A DNA stretch of 64,000 nucleotides from Edaphochlamys debaryana. Taxonomy: Eukaryota; Chlorophyta; Chlorophyceae; Chlamydomonadales. Position 1 is the stretch's first letter. Every line of letters begins with the position of its first letter. The translations under genes were made by a program, and so were the position numbers. This document shows positions 1-12,445 of this stretch, piece after piece. The stretch spans positions 310,001-374,000 of the forward strand of contig JAEHOE010000051.1 in assembly GCA_016858145.1 (NCBI GenBank), written 5' to 3'. The notes beneath the pieces were generated by a model. That model saw only the letters and a program-made list of their open reading frames with translations, ran no database searches and had not been told where the DNA came from.

Positions 1-1089
1 TGGTTTGGGAGGAGTCGAGGGCAAGACATGGAAACCCTTGCGGCAAACGACCAGGGGCGATGGTTCGTTTGGTTGTGCTCCCGCTCGCCCTCGGCCTCTG
101 GTCGGCTGCGGGATGCAATCACTGCCCGCCCGTGCACAGCTTGTATGTTGTGGGATGCGTGTCTGTGTGGCGGTGGGCTTGGCGTGGGCCCTCGGAGATT
201 GTCGTGTACAGAGGATGAGGGCCCTAGGGGCACAGCCCCTCTGGTGTGTGACGGGGCTGCAGGCTGTGCCCTTGTCCTTCCTCGGGCCCCGGTCCCCTGC
301 AGGGTGCAACCCTTCCACCTGTCTACGGCTCGGATGGTTGCTGGTGCGGCTTTGGGCTTGGCGAGATGATTGGTGCCTAGAAGGTAGGGCGTTGGGGCCG
401 GTGGGGCACACGCACGGGGCGGCGGTGTGGCGAGCCGCTTTGCACTCGTCCTCCCTCGGGCCCCGGTCCCCTGTAGGCCGCATACCTTCCTGCCCCGTTC
501 ACTGTTTGCATGCTTGGGGATGCGCGCCCGTGCGGCTGTGGGCTTGGCGAGATAATTGGTGTTGAGCAGGTCGTGGGGGCCAGAGAGGTGCACCCGCGGG
601 GGCTGCGGCGGGAACCTGTGCACTTGTCCTCCCTTCGCCCCCGGTCCCCTGCAGGACGCATCCCTCCCACTCTGGCGCGGATCGGAGGAGGGGACAGCGT
701 TGCTTGTGAGTTGTAGGGCTTGGCGAGATCATGGTTTGGGAGGAGTCGAGGGCAAGACATGGAAACCCTTGCGGCAAACGACCAGGGGCGATGGTTCGTC
801 TGGTTGCGCGTCCGTCCTCCCTCGGCCTCTGGTCGGCTGCGGGATGCAATCACTGCCCGCCCGTGCACAGCTCGGACGCTGTGGGATGCGTGTTTGTGAG
901 CTTGTGAGCTTGGCGAGACCATTGCCCTCGGAGGTGTCGTGGATAGAGCATGCGGGCCCGAGGGGCACACAAACTACCGTAGGGTGTGACGGGGCTTCAG
1001 GCTGTGTTCCGGTCCTCCCTAGGGCCCCTCGATCTCAGCTCGTGGGGGGCAGGAGTAGTGTTTGTGCGGCTGTGGGCTTGGCGAGATGA
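1..1089 (+). repeat. ~180-bp satellite monomers, plus orientation (block 1, partial)
   Basis: Six tandem monomers are marked by the box GGCTTGGCGAGAT near 355, 541, 718, 908 and 1076, plus a variant box GGCTTGGCGTGG near 177. Spacings are about 178, 186, 176, 190 and 168 bp. Each monomer also carries a second box, CGGTCCCCTGYAGG. The block is cut by the window edge and runs into segment M at its right end. Open frames here recur identically in both orientations elsewhere and are not taken as genes. Confidence 0.85.
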
Positions 1090-2185
1090 TGGGCCACTCA
1101 CAGAAGCGGGCGGCTATCCCGAATGGTAGATTGGTGGTACAGGAGTCTCCAGGCATCCCGGCATTCATGTATTATTATTATGCACACGGCAGTAGAATGA
1201 TGAGGGGGTATGAGGGGAATGAAAGTCTGTCACGTGTCCGCCGAGCCCCTCCCCTTCCCGAGGTGCCGTGACCATTGCATCTATTGCCCTCCACAACGCA
1301 CCAGGCAAGAATCCAGGATTCCTCAGATATTTGAGGCCGAGCCAGCCGGGATGGGGGATGCAGGATGCAACAGGAACGCAAGGCCGAGAAGGGCTAAGGC
1401 CCGCTGCCGGCGTGCCTTAGGGGAAGCACGGTGACTTGCAGGACCCCAGCCGCCGGAATGCGGGGAGGCGTTGCAGGAAGACGTGGGGCTCCGTTCCTCC
1501 GTTGGGCGTGAGGGCGGCTTGCGGTCCAGCCGTAGGATAAGGTAATGTGGGGCTGCAAAGGGCGTGGGATGCTTGCAATCAGCCATTGGTGAAGCCCCGC
1601 GCCTGTCCCAACAAGTGGAACGGCCTTGATGAGAGGTGCTTACTTGCGCTTGGCAAGAAGGAAACGGGTCTTAGGCGTTGTTGCTGTGTTTGCGCTGCCT
1701 TGCCCCTCTGCACTACCGTGGCCAAGCAACTAAGCGTAATGGAATAGCGTCCTTGCACCTCGCCCAGAGGGTTGCCCGCACTCCCGTGCCCAAGGCAGCT
1801 ACAACTCCTGAGATAACCCAAGCTCCAAGAACCAGACACGAGCACCCAATGGGGGAGGCCGCTGGCAACCTGGCCGTCCCCTGCACCTGGGCTGGGGTGC
1901 CTGGTCGTCTACGTCCTGCTTGGGCCTGCCTTTGCTCGGGCACGTCTGATGCTCAAGCAGCCAGAGTATGGACGACCGCACCGGCATGATCCCTACTCCA
2001 GGCTATATATGGGTGATTACACGGCCCTAGGGAGGACCGGAGGAGGGAGGACAGAATCCCCAGCAACCGGCACATCGTGGCCTGCGGTTGAGCTCCACCA
2101 CCACCAGTCCTTTGCCCGCGCCAACAGAGCTCCTATCCCCAAAACGTCGTGCTCAAAGTGACAGGGGTGCGTAATGCATCCGCCC
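1090..2185 (+). repeat. Segment M, copy 1
   Basis: This segment of about 1.09 kb has no monomer box and no convincing gene; its open frames are all under 105 codons. It recurs nearly identically at 5391-6487, 17610-18705 and 25529-26624, and inverted at 9662-10757. Monomer blocks on both sides point towards it. It contains a TATATA stretch near 2004 and a run of TATTATTATTATG near 1170. It could be a relic of an old insertion amplified with the satellite. Confidence 0.8.
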
Positions 2186-3842
2186 TGCAGGGGCGCCGGG
2201 CCCTAGGTGAGGACCGGAACACAGCCTGAAGCCCCGTCACACCCTCGTTTGTGTGCCCCTCGGGCCCGCATGCTCTATCCACGACAACCTCCGAGGGCAA
2301 TGGTCTCGCCAAGCTCACAAGCTCACAAACACGCATCCCACATTCCCACAGCGTCCGAGCTGTGCACGGGCGGGCAGTGATTGCATCCCGCAGCCGACCA
2401 GAGGCCGAGGGAGGACGGACGCGCAACCAAACGAACCATCGCCCCAGGTCGTTTGCCGCAAGGGTTTCCATGTCTTGCCCTTGAATCCTTCCCAGAAACA
2501 TGATCTCGCCAAGCCCTACAACTCACAAGCAATGCTCTCCCCTATACGAGCCGTGGCGGAGGAGACGGGGTGCGGCCTACAGGGGACCGGGGGCGACGGG
2601 AGGAAAAGTGCACAGGTACCCGCCACACCACCGCCCGTGCATGTGCCCCACCGGCCCCAACGCCCTACCCTAGTACCATCTTGGCACCAATCATCTCGCC
2701 AAGCCCACAGCTGCACTCGCACGAATACCCAGGCATGCTATGGAGGGGGCGGGAAGGGTTGCGGTCTACAGGGGACCGGGGGCGAAGGGAGGACGAGTGC
2801 AAAGCGGCTCGCCACACCGCCGCCCCGTGCGTGTGCCCCACCGGCCCCAACGCCCTACCTTCTAGGCACCAATCATCTCGCCAAGCCCAAAGCCGCACCA
2901 GCAACCATCCGAGCCGTAGACAGGTGGAAGGGTTGCACCCTGCAGGGGACCGGGGCCCGAGGAAGGACAAGGGCACAGCCTGCAGCCCCGTCACACACCA
3001 GAGGGGCTGTGCCCCTAGGGCCCTCATCCTCTGTACACGACAATCTCCGAGGGCCCACGCCAAGCCCACCGCCACACAGACACGCATCCCACAAGCGTCC
3101 GAGCTGTGCACGGGCGGGCAGTGATTGCATCCCGCAGCCGACCAGAGGCCGAGGGCGAGCGGGAGCACAACCAAACGAACCATCGCCCCTGGTCGTTTGC
3201 CGCAAGGGTTTCCATGTCTTGCCCTCGACTCCTCCCAAACCATGATCTCGCCAAGCCCTACAACTCACAAGCAACGCTGTCCCCTCCTCCGATCCGCGCC
3301 AGAGTGGGAGGGATGCGTCCTGCAGGGGACCGGGGGCAAGGGAGGACAAGTGCACAGGTTCCCGCCGCAGCCCCCGCGGGTGCACCCCACTGGCCCCCAC
3401 GACCTGCTCAACACCAATTATCTCGCCAAGCCCACAGCCGCACGGGCGCGCATCCCCAAGCATGCAAGCTGTGAACGGGGCAGGAAGGTATGCGGCCTAC
3501 AGGGGACCGGGGCCCGAGGGAGGACAGGGGCACGGCCGCCCGCCCCACCATCCCCGGTGGGTGTCCACAGGTCTTGACGCCCTGGCCTTGCCACTTCCCA
3601 AAGGCCAGTGATCTCGCCAAGCCTACCTCGTCACCAGCAGCGCTACCGCCCCATCCAAGCCTCTGTAGGGCGGGTAGGGATGAGAGGTGCAGGGGACCGG
3701 GACTCGGGGGTGGACAGGTGCACAGCCGCCCGTCCCGAACCCGAGTACCCGACCCCGAACCTGCCCGCCCCGAACCCGCATGGATGTGCATGCCTCTCCG
3801 GCCCCCATGCCCTGCCCCATCACGCCAAAGGGGCCACTGATT
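2186..3842 (-). repeat. ~180-bp satellite monomers, minus orientation (block 2)
   Basis: Monomer boxes appear as the complement ATCTCGCCAAGCC near 2306, 2506, 2694, 2874, 3246, 3421 and 3611, with a variant near 3054. This is an inverted copy of the type of block that precedes M. It ends in GCCACTGATT at 3842, where it meets a plus-oriented block directly, without the P cassette found at the equivalent point of later units. Confidence 0.85.
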
Positions 3843-5390
3843 CCCGGTCCCCTGCACCTTTCATCCCTACCCGCCCTACAGAGGCTTGGATGGGGCGGTA
3901 GCGCTGCTGGTGACGAGGTAGGCTTGGCGAGATCACTGGCCTTTGGGAAGTGGCAAGGCCAGGGCGTCAAGACCTGTGGACACCCACCGGGGATGGTGGG
4001 GCGGGCGGCCGTGCCCCTGTCCTCCCTCGGGCCCCGGTCCCCTGTAGGCCGCATACCTTCCTGCCCCGTTCACAGCTTGCATGCTTGGGGATGCGCGCCC
4101 GTGCGGCTGTGGGCTTGGCGAGATAATTGGTGTTGAGCAGGTCGTGGGGGCCAGTGGGGTGCACCCGCGGGGGCTGCGGCGGGAACCTGTGCACTTGTCC
4201 TCCCTTGCCCCCGGTCCCCTGCAGGACGCATCCCTCCCACTCTGGCGCGGATCGGAGGAGGGGACAGCGTTGCTTGTGAGTTGTAGGGCTTGGCGAGATC
4301 ATGGTTTGGGAGGAGTCGAGGGCAAGACATGGAAACCCTTGCGGCAAACGACCAGGGGCGATGGTTCGTTTGGTTGTGCTCCCGCTCGCCCTCGGCCTCT
4401 GGTCGGCTGCGGGATGCAATCACTGCCCGCCCGTGCACAGCTCGGACGCTGTGGGATGCGTGTCTGTGTGGCGGTGGGCTTGGCGTGGGCCCTCGGAGAT
4501 TGTCGTGTACAGAGGATGAGGGCCCTAGGGGCACAGCCCCTCTGGTGTGTGACGGGGCTGCAGGCTGTGCCCTTGTCCTTCCTCGGGCCCCGGTCCCCTG
4601 CAGGGTGCAACCCTTCCACCTGTCTACGGCTCGGATGGTTGCTGGTGCGGCTTTGGGCTTGGCGAGATGATTGGTGCCTAGAAGGTAGGGCGTTGGGGCC
4701 GGTGGGGCACACGCACGGGGCGGCGGTGTGGCGAGCCGCTTTGCACTCGTCCTCCCTCGGGCCCCGGTCCCCTGTAGGCCGCATACCTTCCTGCCCCGTT
4801 CACTGTTTGCATGCTTGGGGATGCGCGCCCGTGCGGCTGTGGGCTTGGCGAGATAATTGGTGTTGAGCAGGTCGTGGGGGCCAGAGAGGTGCACCCGCGG
4901 GGGCTGCGGCGGGAACCTGTGCACTTGTCCTCCCTTCGCCCCCGGTCCCCTGCAGGACGCATCCCTCCCACTCTGGCGCGGATCGGAGGAGGGGACAGCG
5001 TTGCTTGTGAGTTGTAGGGCTTGGCGAGATCATGGTTTGGGAGGAGTCGAGGGCAAGACATGGAAACCCTTGCGGCAAACGACCAGGGGCGATGGTTCGT
5101 CTGGTTGCGCGTCCGTCCTCCCTCGGCCTCTGGTCGGCTGCGGGATGCAATCACTGCCCGCCCGTGCACAGCTCGGACGCTGTGGGATGCGTGTTTGTGA
5201 GCTTGTGAGCTTGGCGAGACCATTGCCCTCGGAGGTGTCGTGGATAGAGCATGCGGGCCCGAGGGGCACACAAACTACCGTAGGGTGTGACGGGGCTTCA
5301 GGCTGTGTTCCGGTCCTCCCTAGGGCCCCTCGATCTCAGCTCGTGGGGGGCAGGAGTAGTGTTTGTGCGGCTGTGGGCTTGGCGAGATGA
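3843..5390 (+). repeat. ~180-bp satellite monomers, plus orientation (block 3)
   Basis: Boxes lie near 3922, 4118, 4293, 4658, 4845, 5021, 5211 and 5378. This block starts a 4,301-bp higher-order unit (plus block, M, minus block) that ends at 8143. The unit's sequence repeats that of 1-3842 with very few differences. Confidence 0.85.
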
Positions 5391-6487
5391 TGGGCCACTC
5401 ACAGAAGCGGGCGGCTATCCCGAATGGTAGATTGGTGGTACAGGAGTCTCCAGGCATCCCGGCATTCATGTATTATTATTATGCACACGGCAGTAGAATG
5501 ATGAGGGGGTATGAGGGGAATGAAAGTCTGTCACGTGTCCGCCGAGCCCCTCCCCTTCCCGAGGTGCCGTGACCATTGCATCTATTGCCCTCCACAACGC
5601 ACCAGGCAAGAATCCAGGATTCCTCAGATATTTGAGGCCGAGCCAGCCGGGATGGGGGATGCAGGATGCAACAGGAACGCAAGGCCGAGAAGGGCTAAGG
5701 CCCGCTGCCGGCGTGCCTTAGGGGAAGCACGGTGACTTGCAGGACCCCAGCCGCCGGAATGCGGGGAGGCGTTGCAGGAAGACGTGGGGCTCCGTTCCTC
5801 CGTTGGGCGTGAGGGCGGCTTGCGGTCCAGCCGTAGGATAAGGTAATGTGGGGCTGCAAAGGGCGTGGGATGCTTGCAATCAGCCATTGGTGAAGCCCCG
5901 CGCCTGTCCCAACAAGTGGAACGGCCTTGATGAGAGGTGCTTACTTGCGCTTGGCAAGAAGGAAACGGGTCTTAGGCGTTGTTGCTGTGTTTGCGCTGCC
6001 TTGCCCCTCTGCACTACCGTGGCCAAGCAACTAAGCGTAATGGAATAGCGTCCTTGCACCTCGCCCAGAGGGTTGCCCGCACTCCCGTGCCCAAGGCAGC
6101 TACAACTCCTGAGATAACCCAAGCTCCAAGAACCAGACACGAGCACCCAATGGGGGAGGCCGCTGGCAACCTGGCCGTCCCCTGCACCTGGGCTGGGGTG
6201 CCTGGTCGTCTACGTCCTGCTTGGGCCTGCCTTTGCTCGGGCACGTCTGATGCTCAAGCAGCCAGAGTATGGACGACCCGCACCGGCATGATCCCTACTC
6301 CAGGCTATATATGGGTGATTACACGGCCCTAGGGAGGACCGGAGGAGGGAGGACAGAATCCCCAGCAACCGGCACATCGTGGCCTGCGGTTGAGCTCCAC
6401 CACCACCAGTCCTTTGCCCGCGCCAACAGAGCTCCTATCCCCAAAACGTCGTGCTCAAAGTGACAGGGGTGCGTAATGCATCCGCCC
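5391..6487 (+). repeat. Segment M, copy 2
   Basis: Nearly identical to copy 1, shifted by 4,301 bp. It has one extra C in the GACGACCCGCACC stretch near 6276, which moves downstream features by 4,302 bp. No gene is recognised. Confidence 0.8.
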
Positions 6488-8143
6488 TGCAGGGGCGCCG
6501 GGCCCTAGGTGAGGACCGGAACACAGCCTGAAGCCCCGTCACACCCTCGTTTGTGTGCCCCTCGGGCCCGCATGCTCTATCCACGACAACCTCCGAGGGC
6601 AATGGTCTCGCCAAGCTCACAAGCTCACAAACACGCATCCCACATTCCCACAGCGTCCGAGCTGTGCACGGGCGGGCAGTGATTGCATCCCGCAGCCGAC
6701 CAGAGGCCGAGGGAGGACGGACGCGCAACCAAACGAACCATCGCCCCAGGTCGTTTGCCGCAAGGGTTTCCATGTCTTGCCCTTGAATCCTTCCCAGAAA
6801 CATGATCTCGCCAAGCCCTACAACTCACAAGCAATGCTCTCCCCTATACGAGCCGTGGCGGAGGAGACGGGGTGCGGCCTACAGGGGACCGGGGGCGACG
6901 GGAGGAAAAGTGCACAGGTACCCGCCACACCACCGCCCGTGCATGTGCCCCACCGGCCCCAACGCCCTACCCTAGTACCATCTTGGCACCAATCATCTCG
7001 CCAAGCCCACAGCTGCACTCGCACGAATACCCAGGCATGCTATGGAGGGGGCGGGAAGGGTTGCGGTCTACAGGGGACCGGGGGCGAAGGGAGGACGAGT
7101 GCAAAGCGGCTCGCCACACCGCCGCCCCGTGCGTGTGCCCCACCGGCCCCAACGCCCTACCTTCTAGGCACCAATCATCTCGCCAAGCCCAAAGCCGCAC
7201 CAGCAACCATCCGAGCCGTAGACAGATGGAAGGGTTGCACCCTGCAGGGGACCGGGGCCCGAGGAAGGACAAGGGCACAGCCTGCAGCCCCGTCACACAC
7301 CAGAGGGGCTGTGCCCCTAGGGCCCTCATCCTCTGTACACGACAATCTCCGAGGGCCCACGCCAAGCCCACCGCCACACAGACACGCATCCCACAGCGTC
7401 CGAGCTGTGCACGGGCGGGCAGTGATTGCATCCCGCAGCCGACCAGAGGCCGAGGGCGAGCGGGAGCACAACCAAACGAACCATCGCCCCTGGTCGTTTG
7501 CCGCAAGGGTTTCCATGTCTTGCCCTCGACTCCTCCCAAACCATGATCTCGCCAAGCCCTACAACTCACAAGCAACGCTGTCCCCTCCTCCGATCCGCGC
7601 CAGAGTGGGAGGGATGCGTCCTGCAGGGGACCGGGGGCAAGGGAGGACAAGTGCACAGGTTCCCGCCGCAGCCCCCGCGGGTGCACCCCACTGGCCCCCA
7701 CGACCTGCTCAACACCAATTATCTCGCCAAGCCCACAGCCGCACGGGCGCGCATCCCCAAGCATGCAAGCTGTGAACGGGGCAGGAAGGTATGCGGCCTA
7801 CAGGGGACCGGGGCCCGAGGGAGGACAGGGGCACGGCCGCCCGCCCCACCATCCCCGGTGGGTGTCCACAGGTCTTGACGCCCTGGCCTTGCCACTTCCC
7901 AAAGGCCAGTGATCTCGCCAAGCCTACCTCGTCACCAGCAGCGCTACCGCCCCATCCAAGCCTCTGGAGGGCGGGTAGGGATGAGAGGTGCAGGGGACCG
8001 GGACTCGGGGGTGGACAGGTGCACAGCCGCCCGTCCCGAACCCGAGTACCCGACCCCGAACCTGCCCGCCCCGAACCCGCATGGATGTGCATGCCTCTCC
8101 GGCCCCCATGCCCTGCCCCATCACGCCAAAGGGGCCACTGATT
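6488..8143 (-). repeat. ~180-bp satellite monomers, minus orientation (block 4)
   Basis: A copy of block 2 with only scattered point changes, for example CTCTGGAGG at 7963 where block 2 has CTCTGTAGG. It ends at the same direct minus-to-plus junction, GCCACTGATT then CCCGGTCCCC, at 8143/8144. Confidence 0.85.
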
Positions 8144-9661
8144 CCCGGTCCCCTGCACCTTTCATCCCTACCCGCCCTACAGAGGCTTGGATGGGGCGGT
8201 AGCGCTGCTGGTGACGAGGTAGGCTTGGCGAGATCACTGGCCTTTGGGAAGTGGCAAGGCCAGGGCGTCAAGACCTGTGGACACCCACCGGGGATGGTGG
8301 GGCGGGCGGCCGTGCCCCTGTCCTCCCTCGGGCCCCGGTCCCCTGTAGGCCGCATACCTTCCTGCCCCGTTCACAGCTTGCATGCTTGGGGATGCGCGCC
8401 CGTGCGGCTGTGGGCTTGGCGAGATAATTGGTGTTGAGCAGGTCGTGGGGGCCAGTGGGGTGCACCCGCGGGGGCTGCGGCGGGAACCTGTGCACTTGTC
8501 CTCCCTTCGCCCCCGGTCCCCTGCAGGACGCATCCCTCCCACTCTGGCGCGGATCGGAGGAGGGGACAGCGTTGCTTGTGAGTTGAAGGGCTTGGCGAGA
8601 TCATGGTTCTTGGGAGCAGTCGAGGGCAAGACATGGAAACCCTTGCGGCAAACGACCAGGGGCGATGGTTCGTTTGGTTGCGCGTCCGTCCTCTCTCGGC
8701 CTCTGGTCGGCTGCGGGATGCAATCACTGCCCGCCCGTGCACAGCTCGGACGCTGTGGGATGCGTGTCTGTGTGGCGGTGGGCTTGGCGTGGGCCCTCGG
8801 AGATTGTCGTGTACAGAGGATGAGGGCCCTAGGGGCACAGCCCCTCTGGTGTGTGACGGGGCTGCAGGCTGTGCCCTTGTCCTTCCTCGGGCCCCGGTCC
8901 CCTGCAGGGTGCAACCCTTCCACCTGTCTACGGCTCGGATGGTTGCTGGTGCGGCTTTGGGCTTGGCGAGATGATTGGTGCCTAGAAGGTAGGGCGTTGG
9001 GGCCGGTGGGGCACACGCACGGGGCGGCGGTGTGGCGAGCCGCTTTGCACTCGTCCTCCCTTCGCCCCCGGTCCCCTGTAGACCGCAACCCTTCCCGCCC
9101 CCTCCATAGCATGCCTGGGTATTCGTGCGAGTGCAGCTGTGGGCTTGGCGAGATGATTGGTGCCAAGATGGTACTAGGGTAGGGCGTTGGGGCCGGTGGG
9201 GCACATGCACGGGCGGTGGTGTGGCGGGTACCTGTGCACTTTTCCTCCCGTCGCCCCCGGTCCCCTGTAGGCCGCACCCCGTCTCCTCCGCCACGGCTCG
9301 TATAGGGGAGAGCATTGCTTGTGAGTTGTAGGGCTTGGCGAGATCATGTTTCTGGGAAGGATTCAAGGGCAAGACATGGAAACCCTTGCGGCAAACGACC
9401 TGGGGCGATGGTTCGTTTGGTTGCGCGTCCGTCCTCCCTCGGCCTCTGGTCGGCTGCGGGATGCAATCACTGCCCGCCCGTGCACAGCTCGGACGCTGTG
9501 GGAATGTGGGATGCGTGTTTGTGAGCTTGTGAGCTTGGCGAGACCATTGCCCTCGGAGGTTGTCGTGGATAGAGCATGCGGGCCCGAGGGGCACACAAAC
9601 GAGGGTGTGACGGGGCTTCAGGCTGTGTTCCGGTCCTCACCTAGGGCCCGGCGCCCCTGCA
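8144..9661 (+). repeat. ~180-bp satellite monomers, plus orientation (block 5)
   Basis: This plus-oriented block is the left outer arm of the 12-kb palindrome centred at 14183.5. It mirrors 18706-20223, with paired coordinates summing to 28367. It runs into an inverted copy of M. Confidence 0.85.
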
Positions 9662-10757
9662 GGGCGGATGCATTACGCACCCCTGTCACTTTGAGCACGA
9701 CGTTTTGGGGATAGGAGCTCTGTTGGCGCGGGCAAAGGACTGGTGGTGGTGGAGCTCAACCGCAGGCCACGATGTGCCGGTTGCTGGGGATTCTGTCCTC
9801 CCTCCTCCGGTCCTCCCTAGGGCCGTGTAATCACCCATATATAGCCTGGAGTAGGGATCATGCCGGTGCGGTCGTCCATACTCTGGCTGCTTGAGCATCA
9901 GACGTGCCCGAGCAAAGGCAGGCCCAAGCAGGACGTAGACGACCAGGCACCCCAGCCCAGGTGCAGGGGACGGCCAGGTTGCCAGCGGCCTCCCCCATTG
10001 GGTGCTCGTGTCTGGTTCTTGGAGCTTGGGTTATCTCAGGAGTTGTAGCTGCCTTGGGCACGGGAGTGCGGGCAACCCTCTGGGCGAGGTGCAAGGACGC
10101 TATTCCATTACGCTTAGTTGCTTGGCCACGGTAGTGCAGAGGGGCAAGGCAGCGCAAACACAGCAACAACGCCTAAGACCCGTTTCCTTCTTGCCAAGCG
10201 CAAGTAAGCACCTCTCATCAAGGCCGTTCCACTTGTTGGGACAGGCGCGGGGCTTCACCAATGGCTGATTGCAAGCATCCCACGCCCTTTGCAGCCCCAC
10301 ATTACCTTATCCTACGGCTGGACCGCAAGCCGCCCTCACGCCCAACGGAGGAACGGAGCCCCACGTCTTCCTGCAACGCCTCCCCGCATTCCGGCGGCTG
10401 GGGTCCTGCAAGTCACCGTGCTTCCCCTAAGGCACGCCGGCAGCGGGCCTTAGCCCTTCTCGGCCTTGCGTTCCTGTTGCATCCTGCATCCCCCATCCCG
10501 GCTGGCTCGGCCTCAAATATCTGAGGAATCCTGGATTCTTGCCTGGTGCGTTGTGGAGGGCAATAGATGCAATGGTCACGGCACCTCGGGAAGGGGAGGG
10601 GCTCGGCGGACACGTGACAGACTTTCATTCCCCTCATACCCCCTCATCATTCTACTGCCGTGTGCATAATAATAATACATGAATGCCGGGATGCCTGGAG
10701 ACTCCTGTACCACCAATCTACCATTCGGGATAGCCGCCCGCTTCTGTGAGTGGCCCA
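9662..10757 (-). repeat. Segment M, copy 3 (inverted)
   Basis: The only M copy in minus orientation. It mirrors copy 4 (17610-18705) base for base, with coordinates summing to 28367 and no net indel. Plus monomers still lie on its left and minus monomers on its right, so monomer convergence is kept although M itself is flipped. Confidence 0.8.
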
Positions 10758-12445
10758 TCATCTCGCCAAGCCCACAGCCGCACAAACACTACTCCTGCCC
10801 CCCACGAGCTGAGATCGAGGGGCCCTAGGGAGGACCGGAACACAGCCTGAAGCCCCGTCACACCCTACGGTAGTTTGTGTGCCCCTCGGGCCCGCATGCT
10901 CTATCCACGACACCTCCGAGGGCAATGGTCTCGCCAAGCTCACAAGCTCACAAACACGCATCCCACAGCGTCCGAGCTGTGCACGGGCGGGCAGTGATTG
11001 CATCCCGCAGCCGACCAGAGGCCGAGGGAGGACGGACGCGCAACCAAACGAACCATCGCCCCTGGTCGTTTGCCGCAAGGGTTTCCATGTCTTGCCCTCG
11101 ACTCCTCCCAAACCATGATCTCGCCAAGCCCTACAACTCACAAGCAACGCTGTCCCCTCCTCCGATCCGCGCCAGAGTGGGAGGGATGCGTCCTGCAGGG
11201 GACCGGGGGCGAAGGGAGGACAAGTGCACAGGTTCCCGCCGCAGCCCCCGCGGGTGCACCTCTCTGGCCCCCACGACCTGCTCAACACCAATTATCTCGC
11301 CAAGCCCACAGCCGCACGGGCGCGCATCCCCAAGCATGCAAACAGTGAACGGGGCAGGAAGGTATGCGGCCTACAGGGGACCGGGGGCGAAGGGAGGACG
11401 AGTGCAAAGCGGCTCGCCACACCGCCGCCCCGTGCGTGTGCCCCACCGGCCCCAACGCCCTACCTTCTAGGCACCAATCATCTCGCCAAGCCCAAAGCCG
11501 CACCAGCAACCATCCGAGCCGTAGACAGGTGGAAGGGTTGCACCCTGCAGGGGACCGGGGCCCGAGGAAGGACAAGGGCACAGCCTGCAGCCCCGTCACA
11601 CACCAGAGGGGCTGTGCCCCTAGGGCCCTCATCCTCTGTACACGACAATCTCCGAGGGCCCACGCCAAGCCCACCGCCACACAGACACGCATCCCACAAC
11701 ATACAAGCTGTGCACGGGCGGGCAGTGATTGCATCCCGCAGCCGACCAGAGGCCGAGGGCGAGCGGGAGCACAACCAAACGAACCATCGCCCCTGGTCGT
11801 TTGCCGCAAGGGTTTCCATGTCTTGCCCTCGACTCCTCCCAAACCATGATCTCGCCAAGCCCTACAACTCACAAGCAACGCTGTCCCCTCCTCCGATCCG
11901 CGCCAGAGTGGGAGGGATGCGTCCTGCAGGGGACCGGGGGCAAGGGAGGACAAGTGCACAGGTTCCCGCCGCAGCCCCCGCGGGTGCACCCCACTGGCCC
12001 CCACGACCTGCTCAACACCAATTATCTCGCCAAGCCCACAGCCGCACGGGCGCGCATCCCCAAGCATGCAAGCTGTGAACGGGGCAGGAAGGTATGCGGC
12101 CTACAGGGGACCGGGGCCCGAGGGAGGACAGGGGCACGGCCGCCCGCCCCACCATCCCCGGTGGGTGTCCACAGGTCTTGACGCCCTGGCCTTGCCACTT
12201 CCCAAAGGCCAGTGATCTCGCCAAGCCTACCTCGTCACCAGCAGCGCTACCGCCCCATCCAAGCCTCTGTAGGGCGGGTAGGGATGAAAGGTGCAGGGGA
12301 CCGGGACTCGGGGTGGACAGGTGCACAGCCGCCCGTCCCGAACCCGAGTACCCGACCCCGAACCTGCCCGCCCCGAACCCGCATGGATGTGCATGCCTCT
12401 CCGGCCCCCATGCCCTGCCCCATCACGCCAAAGGGGCCACTGATT
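10758..12445 (-). repeat. ~180-bp satellite monomers, minus orientation (block 6)
   Basis: The minus block lies between inverted M copy 3 and P cassette 1. It ends GCCACTGATT followed by TTAGTAAG, the first P bases. One G is missing at about 12311 (CGGGGTGG instead of CGGGGGTGG). Confidence 0.85.
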
